From NCBI RefSeq assembly GCF_029977985.1, contig NZ_JARKOT010000090.1, positions 1 to 35,491 on the forward strand: 35,491 nucleotides of DNA, given 5' to 3'. Numbering within the stretch: position 1 is the first letter of the stretch; every line of letters starts with the position of its first letter. Made by a program: the position numbers and the translations under genes. The DNA is from Propioniciclava sp. (GTDB lineage: Bacteria; Actinomycetota; Actinomycetes; Propionibacteriales; Propionibacteriaceae). A model generated the notes under the pieces. It was not told the DNA's origin, ran no database searches, and worked only from the letters and a program-made list of their open reading frames with translations. This document shows positions 26,087 to 34,750 of this stretch, one piece after another.

Positions 26087-27250
26087 ATGAGGCCCGCGCG
26101 TATTGCGCTCATCTCCTCGAGCTTTGATCCTTACCCTGGAGGAGTCGAGGAACACTCGCGCCAGATTGCCGTACACCTCAAGCGCTTCGGTTTGCCGGTG
26201 GAGGTATGGACGGTAGACCGCGGCGAGCACCTGGGCGTCCGCCAAGTCGATGGGGTGACCGTCCGCTATCTCGCCACCCCGCTCCCGAACGCAAGTGCAG
26301 AAGGCGTGAAGTCATTCATGCGCGACGCCCCCGGAGCCTGGCGCGCATGGTCTGACGCGGTGGCGAACTTCAAGCCAGACGTCCTGCATGTCCAGTGTTT
26401 CGGGCCGAATGGCGTCTACGCGCTCGCCCTCGCCCTGCGGTTCCGCCTGCCGCTCGTCGTCTCTTCGCACGGTGAAACGATGGCCGACGATCATGGGGCG
26501 TTCGACACATCCGTAGTCCTCAGAACCACATTGAGGTGGAGTCTGGCTCATGCAGTACGCGTCACAGCTCCGAGCCAGCTCGTCCTTGATGACCTCCGCG
26601 CGCGGTTCGGGCTACGCACGCCCGGGGACGTTGTGCCGAACGGCGTCGAGCCATCGTTCGCCAAGCGCAACGCAGCGACCCCCCGGACGCTGCCCATCGC
26701 GGAAGGCCCAACCGTCTTCGCGGTCGGCAGGGTTGAGTGGGTCAAGGGGTTTGACCTGTTGGTTCGGGCGCTGCCGCTGGTGGAACCACGCACCACTCGG
26801 CTCGTGATCGTGGGAGCTGGGGGCCAGCTCGACGATCTTCGCGCCTTAGCCATCGATCTTGGAGTCGATGATCGCGTCCTGCTCACCGGGGCACTTCCAC
26901 GCACCTCAGTTATTGCATCCCTCCCTGAGGCGGACGTGGTCGCGGTTCCCAGCCGCAAGGAGTCCTTCGGAATCGTCGTTCTGGAGGCCTGGCAGGCAGG
27001 CGTTCCCCTTGTCGCGACGATGCACGGCGGCCCCGGCACGTTGGTGACGGATGGGAGCGACGGCTTGCTGGCGGATCCGGAGAACGCGCAGTCCTTCGCC
27101 GCAGCAATCTCCCGAGTGCTCGGCGATCCCTCGCTGGCTCATCACCTCGTCGAGGGCGGGCGCCGTTCAGTGCGACACTTCTCCTGGACGCGAGCCACCC
27201 AACGGTACGGGACCATCTACGCCCGGATCCTTCAACGTCGGGCGGTGTGA
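26087..27250 (+). CDS. Glycosyltransferase family 4 protein
   Basis: A 387-residue GT-B fold enzyme, expected to transfer a sugar from a nucleotide donor to a growing cell-surface polysaccharide at the inner membrane face. The N-terminal acceptor domain starts IALISSSFDPYPGGVEEHSR with the glycine-rich PGGVE loop. The C-terminal donor domain has VFAVGRVEWVKGFDLLVRAL and the E-x7-E motif ESFGIVVLE. Substrates cannot be deduced. The ATG at 26087 is favoured by homology; in-frame sequence further upstream runs into the IS element. It lies 89 bp after the insertion element. Confidence 0.88.
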   Translation: MRPARIALISSSFDPYPGGVEEHSRQIAVHLKRFGLPVEVWTVDRGEHLGVRQVDGVTVRYLATPLPNASAEGVKSFMRDAPGAWRAWSDAVANFKPDVLHVQCFGPNGVYALALALRFRLPLVVSSHGETMADDHGAFDTSVVLRTTLRWSLAHAVRVTAPSQLVLDDLRARFGLRTPGDVVPNGVEPSFAKRNAATPRTLPIAEGPTVFAVGRVEWVKGFDLLVRALPLVEPRTTRLVIVGAGGQLDDLRALAIDLGVDDRVLLTGALPRTSVIASLPEADVVAVPSRKESFGIVVLEAWQAGVPLVATMHGGPGTLVTDGSDGLLADPENAQSFAAAISRVLGDPSLAHHLVEGGRRSVRHFSWTRATQRYGTIYARILQRRAV

Positions 27251-27327
27251 GCGCTGAACGGTCACGGGCGCAAGCCGTCAGGTCGCCAAGAATCGCTCAA
27301 ACAGCTTGAACAACCATGGGCCCATCG

Positions 27328-27360
27328 ACCGCCTTCGCGCGGATGCTCGGCGAAGGCGGT
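27328..27360. terminator. Bidirectional terminator-like hairpin between converging glycosyltransferase genes
   Basis: ACCGCCTTCGC (27328-27338) and its exact complement (27350-27360) enclose an 11-base loop. It is 2 bases past the minus-strand stop at 27363 and 77 bases past the plus-strand stop at 27250, so it can serve both genes. Confidence 0.7.
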
Positions 27361-27362
27361 GT

Positions 27363-28415
27363 TCAGAGTGCCGCCCAGACGCGGGCGTGCCCCGCTGCGG
27401 ACCTGGCCCAGCTGAAGCTCGCGGCGCGCGCAGTTCCACGAGCCACCATGGCACCCACATCCGCGGTCGAAGCGAGAACAGCCATCACCCCATCGGCAAG
27501 ACCAACGCCCGTGGGCTCAACGAGTAATCCCGCATCACCAACCACCTCGGGCAGGGAGCTTGTGCGGGCGGCAACCACCGGCACGCCGACCGCCATCGCC
27601 TCCGCTGCAGGAAGGCCGAACCCCTCGTAGAGCGAGGGCACGACGACCGCCGAGGCGGACGCCATGAGCCGGGGGACCACGGCGTCAGCCACACGCCCGA
27701 CCATCACGACCCTCGGCAGATCCTTGAACAGCTCTGTACGGTTGGCGTGCGGCGGGCCCGACAAGACGAGGCTCACATCAGGCGCAGCGGCGCTCACGAT
27801 TCTCCAAGCGTCGGCGAGGCCCTCAAGGTTCTTGCGAGCGGACGCGCCGCCGCCGGCCATGATGAACCGACCGGACACACCAAATTCCCGTAGCCCGCGC
27901 TCCTCGAGCGGCAGAGCGTCGAAGAACCGCTCGTTCACCCCATTGTGGACGACGGTGATGTTGTTCAACCCGAGGAGTTCCGTGGCTTCATTGGCGCTGA
28001 ACTGCGAGACGCAGATCACCGCGTCGGCTTTGCGAAGCTCCTCCGCAGCCGCCGGAACGGGGGAGGCCTCATCTGGGAACCGCCACGCAACTACATCATG
28101 CAGGGTCGCCACTTGGGGGCCAGCCCCGGGAGGAAGCTCCAAGTTCATCCGATGGACCGTCGCCCGGCGCCCGTAGACGAACCTCCCGACCGTTGCCCGC
28201 TCGCGCGCGCTTGCGTGCGCGAGCCACCCCATTGGCAGTCGCAGCGTCCCCTCCAGCGGCGACCGTAGGGAGCGGACGATTGCCCGCTCGACTTGCAAGC
28301 CACTACCCTCGGCGCGAAGGGCAGCGCCAGCGCGTTGGGCGACTTCCTCTTGGTACACCCGGGCGCCCATGGGTGAGTCCGTTGCGACAGATGCTATGAC
28401 CAACCTTGCGCTCAC
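27363..28415 (-). CDS. Glycosyltransferase family 4 protein
   Basis: A GT4 enzyme of 350 residues. ATLHDVVAWRFPDEASPVPA and VICVSQFSANEATELLG form the acceptor side. MAGGGASARKNLEGLADAWR, VVPSLYEGFGLPAAEAMAVG (E-x7-E) and SSLPEVVGDAGLLVEP form the donor side. The pattern resembles mannosyltransferases of the WbaZ/MtfB type, but the sugar is uncertain. The start is GTG at 28415, inside the GTGA overlap with the upstream glycosyltransferase, so the two are co-translated. A terminator hairpin follows. Confidence 0.88.
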   Translation of the reverse strand: MSARLVIASVATDSPMGARVYQEEVAQRAGAALRAEGSGLQVERAIVRSLRSPLEGTLRLPMGWLAHASARERATVGRFVYGRRATVHRMNLELPPGAGPQVATLHDVVAWRFPDEASPVPAAAEELRKADAVICVSQFSANEATELLGLNNITVVHNGVNERFFDALPLEERGLREFGVSGRFIMAGGGASARKNLEGLADAWRIVSAAAPDVSLVLSGPPHANRTELFKDLPRVVMVGRVADAVVPRLMASASAVVVPSLYEGFGLPAAEAMAVGVPVVAARTSSLPEVVGDAGLLVEPTGVGLADGVMAVLASTADVGAMVARGTARAASFSWARSAAGHARVWAAL

Positions 28416-29566
28416 GAGCCCTCCAGCGCCAGGACTAGTTCCCGCCCGACAACATGCCAGTCGCGTGCGCGGGCCCTTTCGAGGGAAGCCCGCACCAGGC
28501 GCAACCTTCTGGGCTCATCTTCTGCCAACGAGTCCAGAGCCACCGCCAATGCGTCGGGGTCGCGAGGCGGAACCAAGAGCGCTGCTCCACCGGCAGCTTC
28601 CGGGATGCCCCCGATGTCCGAAGCCACCACTGCACAGCCCGCAGCCATCCCTTCCAGCACCGTCAAGGCAAATGGCTCCGCCCAGCGTGACGGCACGACC
28701 AGAACATCGACCGTCGCCAAGAAGGCCGCAATCTCGGGGCGTGGGGCAAATGGGCGAATCAAGGCGCGGCTCCTCGCCGATTCGATAGATTGCCGAACCG
28801 ACCGCTCGAAGGGAGTGAGCGGATCATTCGCCGAGAAGCCACTGGAGCCCACGAGGGTCAGGGTTACCTCCTTCGCGGCCCGCATCCGGCTCACGGCGGA
28901 CACCAGCACGTCGGCGCCTTTGTCGGGAATCATCCGACCGACGAATGCGATTCTCATTGGACCCTCGCGACCAAACGACCCGCTCGGACGTGCGAAGAAG
29001 CCACAGTCAACACCGTTCCGGACCACGACCACGCGCCCTCTTAGGCGAGGCGGGAGTCGGTCAGCGAGTTGGCTCGCGAGGGCGTCGCTGACCGCCACGA
29101 CACGGTGCACTCGATCCAAGGCTCTGCCCGCTTCGCGCGGGCCATACGTGCGCAGCACGTGGTTGTGGGCATAGAGCACGGGACGGTGCCGATCGGCGTC
29201 GACCAACCGGGGCAACTGCGGCGCATTGTGGCCAATGATGATCGACGGCGCCCACGATCCCTGCGCTGATAGCGCCGCCGCCCACCCTCGTGCCGCCATA
29301 GGCCTTCGGCCAAGCGCGGGGCCGACGGGTGCATCGAGGTAGCGAGACAGCCGGGCGATCGGGCGTGGTAAGCGCTTCGCCGGTTGGTACTCAATTGGAT
29401 CGGCACTCGGGTAGCGCTCCTGCATAGTGCCACGCTCCAGGACCACCACCGGTCGGGGTTCTCCGGCCGGAAGACCCTGGCACAGACCGTGCACCACCGT
29501 CGGCACGGCGCTACCCGTATTGGGAGAGTAGTGATCCCCTGGGGTGATCACATGAACCTGCCTCAC
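28412..29566 (-). CDS. Glycosyltransferase family 4 protein
   Basis: A GT4 enzyme of about 384 residues. The start RQVHVITPGDHYSPNTGSAV is the usual first strand and loop, so the GTG at 29566 was chosen. A GTG at 29602 would add 12 residues of no clear homology, and neither has a strong ribosome site. Donor-side motifs are RIAFVGRMIPDKGADVLVSA, VLVVPSRWAEPFALTVLEGM (E-x7-E) and SDIGGIPEAAGGAALLVPP. It is first in a two-gene operon, ending in a GTGA overlap with the next gene. Substrate unknown. Confidence 0.86.
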   Translation of the reverse strand: MRQVHVITPGDHYSPNTGSAVPTVVHGLCQGLPAGEPRPVVVLERGTMQERYPSADPIEYQPAKRLPRPIARLSRYLDAPVGPALGRRPMAARGWAAALSAQGSWAPSIIIGHNAPQLPRLVDADRHRPVLYAHNHVLRTYGPREAGRALDRVHRVVAVSDALASQLADRLPPRLRGRVVVVRNGVDCGFFARPSGSFGREGPMRIAFVGRMIPDKGADVLVSAVSRMRAAKEVTLTLVGSSGFSANDPLTPFERSVRQSIESARSRALIRPFAPRPEIAAFLATVDVLVVPSRWAEPFALTVLEGMAAGCAVVASDIGGIPEAAGGAALLVPPRDPDALAVALDSLAEDEPRRLRLVRASLERARARDWHVVGRELVLALEGS

Positions 29567-30305
29567 GTCGAGAAGGCTACCCAAGGGCTGCCCTGCAAGC
29601 ACCCTGGCGCCGTCTGGTCAGCCAAGGCCAATCACTGACAGAATCACCGTGGGCGCACCCGGGGCCCCTTTGAGGAGAAAGCCATGAGTGCTGGGAACCT
29701 GACATCCGTCACCATTCCGCTCCACCCGGAGGCGGCTGGCGGGCCGAGCGCTTGCTCACCACGAGTGGGAAAAGGAGTGGTCCGACTGCTTTCTTCTCGA
29801 ACCACAACTACCCCGCCTCAGCAGTGCAATACCGAACAAGAAGAGCCGCCGAAGCGGGCGGCCCCCACGAGACGCTCCCTTTCGCGGATGAGTGCACTGT
29901 GGCCATCCGAGGACTTGTGCGCCGCCCCCTGGGCCCTTTGGAGCCAAGTAGAGGTGGGATCCCACAGACAGGTTGAGAACAGCTGGGTGGAAGGAGCGAA
30001 GAACGTCGCGACGAATCGCGCAGTGCGGGCGGCCAACACCCACTACTCGCCTCTTAACACTCGAAAGGATCTCCTCACGCCCCGGAGGTGGTGGGGTGCC
30101 CGCCAGCGCGTGACCGCACCACAGGAGCCGACCCGTGCCCCGGCGTCTCGGCGTGGCGGACGGAACTGCAAGGGATTCTCCCTTGCGGCTGGCTCCGCCT
30201 CGCACCTGGCTCTGCTTCAAGCAATCGGTCGTCCACTCGGTGGGAGGCTGACGCTCTCCTCATGCGCCCTACGCGATTCCGCCAGCGAGGGGTAGACGGG
30301 GCACG
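29567..30305. other. About 740-bp interval without a recognisable gene
   Basis: This separates two divergently transcribed glycosyltransferase genes. A plus-strand frame of 203 codons starts at 29684 after GAGGAGAAA, a very good ribosome site, with MSAGNLTSVTIPLHPEAAGG. The rest of its translation (many R, P, S, T runs) does not look like a folded protein, and no family was recognised in any frame. Base composition looks less GC-rich than in the left half of the window. It may hold a broken small gene, or the promoters of both flanking genes. Confidence 0.4.
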
Positions 30306-31508
30306 ATGCAGACCCGAGCCCATGTCGAAGCGAGCGGTCATGCGCCAGTCCCTGTGAGAGTGGTTGTCCTCGACCACACAGCCGCACTGGGCGGCGCGGA
30401 ACTGTCTCTCCTCAGGCTGCTCGATGTTGCCCCCCCCGACATAGTCGCACACGTCCTACTCTTCGCCAGTGGGCGCCTTTCGGACGCCCTGTCCGAACGA
30501 CACGTGACCACTACAGTTCTGCCTCTCACCAGCAGAATCAACGAGACTGACCGCCACTCGGCCGGAGCATCTCACCTTCAGATGGTGACGCAGGCTGTGG
30601 CGGTTCTGCCGCACGTTCTCCGGGTTGCGAGGACCCTGAGGCGGCTCAATCCGGACATTGTGTACACGACGTCATTGAAGGCCGATCTCATTGGCGGCTT
30701 GGCGGCAGTCCTCGCGGGCAAGCCTCTGGTCTGGCACATTCACGACCGCATCAGCCCCGACTACCTCCCCGGCCCGCTCGTCGCCCTCCTCCGTAGTCTC
30801 GCCAGCCATCTGCCCCGCCGTGTCATTGTGAACTCACAAGCCACCGCCGACACGCTGCCGGGTGTGGCGGCCGTGATCGCCTATCCGGGCTTCTCACGCG
30901 ACCAAGTAGGTCCCAGACCCGGAGAACGAACGCCCCCCAATCCCCCTGCCGTCGGGCTGATCGGTCGCATCAGCCCCACCAAGGGACAACGCGAATTCGT
31001 CCGCGCGGCCGCCATCGTCCACGACACCATTCCCGAGGCACGCTTCCGGATCATCGGCTCGGCCATGTTCGACCAAGCACCCTACGAGCGCGAGGTGCGC
31101 GACGAGTGCGCCCGCCTGGGAATGGAGGAGTTCATCGAGTTCACCGGTTTCGTGGACGACCCCGCCGCGCAACTCGACGCGCTCACGGTGTGCGTCCACG
31201 CCTCGCCCACTCCCGAACCGTTCGGACAGGTCATCGTGGAGGCCATGATTCGCGGGGTGCCCGTCGTGGCAACCAGCGGCGGCGGCGTCGACGAAATCGT
31301 GGCGCCAGACGACGATCTGCTGGGATGGCTGGCGCGGCCGAGCGACCCTGACTCGTTGGCGTCCGCGATCATCGAGGCGCTCACCCAGCCCGAGGAAGCC
31401 CGCCGCCGGGCCGAACTCGCCTGGGAGGCGGCGATCCGCAGGTTCCCCGTCGAGGAGACGGCTCGGGTTGTCAGCGAGGTGTGGCGGAGCGTCGCACGCG
31501 GCCGATGA
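30306..31508 (+). CDS. Glycosyltransferase family 4 protein
   Basis: A GT4 enzyme of 400 residues. RVVVLDHTAALGGAELSLLR is the acceptor-side first strand and glycine loop. VGLIGRISPTKGQREFVRAA, ASPTPEPFGQVIVEAMIRGV (E-x7-E) and SGGGVDEIV form the donor side. The ATG at 30306 was kept; a GTG at 30354 would begin right at the first strand and is an alternative. The gene ends tail to tail with the next minus-strand gene, overlapping it by 38 bases. It is a single plus-strand gene in a mostly minus-strand cluster. Confidence 0.88.
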   Translation: MQTRAHVEASGHAPVPVRVVVLDHTAALGGAELSLLRLLDVAPPDIVAHVLLFASGRLSDALSERHVTTTVLPLTSRINETDRHSAGASHLQMVTQAVAVLPHVLRVARTLRRLNPDIVYTTSLKADLIGGLAAVLAGKPLVWHIHDRISPDYLPGPLVALLRSLASHLPRRVIVNSQATADTLPGVAAVIAYPGFSRDQVGPRPGERTPPNPPAVGLIGRISPTKGQREFVRAAAIVHDTIPEARFRIIGSAMFDQAPYEREVRDECARLGMEEFIEFTGFVDDPAAQLDALTVCVHASPTPEPFGQVIVEAMIRGVPVVATSGGGVDEIVAPDDDLLGWLARPSDPDSLASAIIEALTQPEEARRRAELAWEAAIRRFPVEETARVVSEVWRSVARGR

Positions 31509-32607
31509 CCTCGGCTACTTGGCTCACTCGGTCGGCCCACGACGGCACCGCAGCATCCGCCCCTGTCGGGAAGGCGTACGCGGCTGGCAAGGATGCCCTC
31601 ACGGTCGCCACGAATTGGTCGCCCGACGCGCTCACGACGCGGGCATCCACCGCATCCCGAAAACCGGCGACGGGTGTACTCACGACCGGCCGACCCACGG
31701 CCGCGTACTCGTAGAGCTTGATCGGATCGAGGCTGTCGGTGAAAGCGTTGACCACGTGGGGCACGACCAGCACGTCCGCGTGCTGCAGATAGCCGGGGAC
31801 GGCGTCCCGGTGGCGAGATCCCAGTAGCACGGCGCCAGCCGTCTCCAGCCGGGCGGTGGCCTCGGCAGGCATGAGAGCCGGCCCGACAAAGACGAGCGTG
31901 CCTGTCCCCCGCGCTGCTTCGGCTGTAGCGACGCACAGATCCACGTCGATGCGGTCCGTGTGGACCGTGCCCAAGTACAACGCGACGGGCCCGCCCGGCA
32001 GGTCGGCCGGGCGCGGCTGCGGCGTCCGGTAGAACGCCACATCGACGGCGTTCTGCACCAAGCTGACTGGACGAATCCGGCCCTTTGTCTCCACGAGACC
32101 CGTGCTGCACACGATCACCTCGGCGCAGCGGTCCATGAGGACGCCCTCGTCGCGAACCAGCCGGGCATGCTCCGCCTCGGTGCGGTCGGCCTCCAGCCAG
32201 TCGTCGGTGATGTCATACACAGCGGGCCAGCCAGTCTCCGCCAGCACGTGGGCTCCCGTGGGGTCGTTCACCCACAGGATCGGATCGGGGAAGCCCACTC
32301 GTCGCGCCGCGCGGCGGACCGACGCTGCCCACCGCCGATCGACGCCTCGATCGAGCTTGCGGGGGAGCCACTTGGTCGGCTGGTACGTCCAGATGCGCCC
32401 CTCAGCGCCCGGAAGCGCCAGCTGCCGAAGACCGCCGCCGATACTCGGACGCCGTCGGCCCAAGAGGGCGTAAAGAGGGTCGGCGGCAGGCTCGACGAAC
32501 AGCACGCGCAAACTCGGGTCGGTGCGCAGCAGCCCGGCGACGAAATGCTGGTTGCGTCGCCACACCTCGTTCCACGCCTCCAACGAGAGGAAGACGACGT
32601 CGGTCAC
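31471..32607 (-). CDS. Glycosyltransferase, TuaH-like
   Basis: The 378-residue protein is GT-B fold but differs from the GT4 neighbours. It begins TDVVFLSLEAWNEVWRRNQH, contains DPILWVNDPTGAHVLAETGW and AVYDITDDWLE, and on the donor side has VALYLGTVHTDRIDVDLCVA and DSLDPIKLYEYAAVGRPVVS. The last motif, with P-I-K-x-Y-E-Y, is typical of TuaH-like teichuronic-acid glycosyltransferases. The start is GTG at 32607, in a GTGA overlap with the upstream gene. It is the last gene of the four-gene operon 35491-31471, and its 3' end overlaps the plus-strand gene. Confidence 0.85.
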   Translation of the reverse strand: MTDVVFLSLEAWNEVWRRNQHFVAGLLRTDPSLRVLFVEPAADPLYALLGRRRPSIGGGLRQLALPGAEGRIWTYQPTKWLPRKLDRGVDRRWAASVRRAARRVGFPDPILWVNDPTGAHVLAETGWPAVYDITDDWLEADRTEAEHARLVRDEGVLMDRCAEVIVCSTGLVETKGRIRPVSLVQNAVDVAFYRTPQPRPADLPGGPVALYLGTVHTDRIDVDLCVATAEAARGTGTLVFVGPALMPAEATARLETAGAVLLGSRHRDAVPGYLQHADVLVVPHVVNAFTDSLDPIKLYEYAAVGRPVVSTPVAGFRDAVDARVVSASGDQFVATVRASLPAAYAFPTGADAAVPSWADRVSQVAEVIGRVRRSATPR

Positions 32608-33626
32608 AGCACGCTCCGGTAGATGGCCTCGGTGGCGGCTACTTGGGAGCCCATCGTGAACCGAGATCGCTGGAGCTCGTGCAGACTCGCGCCGTAGTCC
32701 GCCCGGCGGTCAGCATCCTTCGCCAGCTCTGCCAGCTGCGCTCCCGCCTCCCGCACATTGCCGGGTGGGTAGAGGGCTGCTCCCCTAACGGCGCCGACCG
32801 TTTCCAGATGGCCACCCGCCGCGGCGGCCACGACGGGGAGCCCGCATGCCATGGCCTCCAGCACCGTCAGGCCCAAACCCTCGACCTCACAAGGCGCCAA
32901 CAGCACTCCGGCCTGGGAGAGGAGACGGTCCACATCGTTGCGCATACCCAGAAAGACCGTCTGCGGCGCGATACCCAACTCAGCAGCAAGCCCCTCAAGC
33001 ATGCCCCGTTGCGAACCGTCGCCGGCCACCTGCAACGCCCAGCCGGAGGCCGCTAACCCGGACCTGGCAAAGGCGCGCAGCGCGAGGTCTGTCGCCTTCT
33101 CAAGCTCAAGCCGCTGCGCGATGAGTACGGTGGGGCGACGTTCCGTCACGGGGACGAGCCGAGATGTCGGCACGCCCGGGTGGATGACTGTGCTCGGACC
33201 ATCGATCTTCTCAGCCACGTAATGGCTGATCGCGATCTGCGCAGCCACTCGCCGGCGGATTCCAACGGCAGCCAAGCGGCCCGGGAACGAGTTACCCCGT
33301 GGGCCGCCGAAGTGCCGCGTCGCAACGATCGGTACGCGCCAGAGGCCCGGAGAGGCGGCAGCAGCGGCCTCGGCAGCTGTCATGTGTGCATGGACCACCT
33401 GAGCACCGCGAAAGCCTCGCAGCGCGAGCGCGACCTCCCCGACCGTCCGGGCTGGGGTGAACGGGACCGGTACGCCCCCCAAGGCTGCTCGCATCCGGGC
33501 TGGATCCCCACCCACCACCGCGACGCGGTGTCCGCGGCCCTGTTGCTCCACCGCAAGAGCAGCGATATGCCGCTCTACCCCTGCAAAGCCATCGGAACGC
33601 ACGGCATGCACGATGGAGAGCGTCAC
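32604..33626 (-). CDS. Glycosyltransferase family 4 protein
   Basis: A short GT4 enzyme of 340 residues. SIVHAVRSDGFAGVERHIAA is the acceptor-side start, QVVHAHMTAAEAAAAASPG a central segment, and VLIAQRLELEKATDLALRAF with CEVEGLGLTVLEAMACGLPV (E-x7-E) the donor side. The start is GTG at 33626, and both ends overlap neighbours by 4 bases (GTGA), so it is tightly coupled in the operon. The sugar is not deducible. Confidence 0.88.
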   Translation of the reverse strand: MTLSIVHAVRSDGFAGVERHIAALAVEQQGRGHRVAVVGGDPARMRAALGGVPVPFTPARTVGEVALALRGFRGAQVVHAHMTAAEAAAAASPGLWRVPIVATRHFGGPRGNSFPGRLAAVGIRRRVAAQIAISHYVAEKIDGPSTVIHPGVPTSRLVPVTERRPTVLIAQRLELEKATDLALRAFARSGLAASGWALQVAGDGSQRGMLEGLAAELGIAPQTVFLGMRNDVDRLLSQAGVLLAPCEVEGLGLTVLEAMACGLPVVAAAAGGHLETVGAVRGAALYPPGNVREAGAQLAELAKDADRRADYGASLHELQRSRFTMGSQVAATEAIYRSVL

Positions 33627-34750
33627 GCTTCCTCCCGTTCCTTCAGGACGCGTTGGAACAGCTCAACGTACTGCTCAGCCACGTTCCGCCAGCCGAGCCT
33701 CTCGGCCGAGGCCCGCGCCGCCATCCGGAGCGACTGGCGGTCGGCCCTGAGGAATGCCGCCAATGCCCGCGCGACATCCTGGGGCTCACCTGTGGTCACG
33801 AAGCCGTTGACCCCCTCCTCAACCACGTCTTGGACGCACCCAGTCGGTGTTGCCACGACCGGGAGACCGCTGGCGAGCGCCTCGGTGACGACCAAGCCGT
33901 AGGACTCGTAGATGCTGGGGAAGACCAGCACGTCTGCGGCGTTGAACCACGGCCGCGGATCTGAGTGCGCCCCCACGAAGTGCACTCGGCCGGTGAGACC
34001 CCGCTCCGAGACGCGCTCGCTTGCACGATCAATCAGGTCTTGTGTGCCACCCACGACCATCAGGTGGAACGTGTCAGGCAACTGTGTCATTGCCTGAATC
34101 GCTGCGGGGAGCCCTTTGCGCCCGAACTCGTGCCCGACGAAGAGGCCCGCGACATCGTGATCCGCAATGCCCAGTTCGTCTCGAACCATGCGCCGTCCTT
34201 CGGGGGACGGCGTATAGCGCTCGAGGTCCACTCCATTCCCGATGACGGCCGTGCTCGGGCGAAATGCGCGATAGGTGCGCCGCAGATCGGCGTCCTCACG
34301 CGACGTGAGGTTCACAACGCAGCGGTGCGTCGATCCGGCGAAGCGCACGGCGTCGCGGGCGGAGGTGAAGAGGTGGAGGGGGTTTCTGACCAAGCGGAGA
34401 AGGCCGTGTCCACGGGCGCGCATCGCGACGGCCACGATGCCGTGGTTGACGTACACGTCACCCACCAATGCATCGTTGTGGCAGATGACCACGGTGTCGG
34501 CAGCTGGCTGCCCCCACCGACGTTTGGCTGCCACCGAGCCGACGGTGGAAAACCATACGACCCGAGCAATGATCGCAAGCTTGCCTCGGAGCCCTGGGCC
34601 CGGCTTCGGGAGCCATCCGCCCGCCGCGTCGACCAAAGTGAACCGCGCCGTGTCAATGCCCGCAGCCTGCCACTCCCGTTCGAGGTGGTAGGCCACTGCC
34701 TCAACGCCGCTGCCCGTCTTCACTTCGGGGACCACTTGCACGATCTTCAC
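33623..34750 (-). CDS. Glycosyltransferase family 4 protein
   Basis: A GT4 enzyme of 375 residues. It begins KIVQVVPEVKTGSGVEAVAY. The donor side has AGLFVGHEFGRKGLPAAIQA, VLVFPSIYESYGLVVTEALA (E-x7-E) and TPTGCVQDVVEEGVNGFV. The GTG at 34750 was chosen because it overlaps the upstream stop by GTGA like the rest of the operon, and because the family strand starts there. Residues from an earlier in-frame ATG at 34834 lie inside the upstream gene. It belongs with its neighbours to extracellular polysaccharide assembly. Confidence 0.88.
   Translation of the reverse strand: MKIVQVVPEVKTGSGVEAVAYHLEREWQAAGIDTARFTLVDAAGGWLPKPGPGLRGKLAIIARVVWFSTVGSVAAKRRWGQPAADTVVICHNDALVGDVYVNHGIVAVAMRARGHGLLRLVRNPLHLFTSARDAVRFAGSTHRCVVNLTSREDADLRRTYRAFRPSTAVIGNGVDLERYTPSPEGRRMVRDELGIADHDVAGLFVGHEFGRKGLPAAIQAMTQLPDTFHLMVVGGTQDLIDRASERVSERGLTGRVHFVGAHSDPRPWFNAADVLVFPSIYESYGLVVTEALASGLPVVATPTGCVQDVVEEGVNGFVTTGEPQDVARALAAFLRADRQSLRMAARASAERLGWRNVAEQYVELFQRVLKEREEA

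Noticed and set aside
29684-30295. Possible gene of 203 codons with a strong ribosome binding site
   Set aside because: The translation has no protein-like pattern and no family is recognised. Kept only as part of the gene-poor interval.
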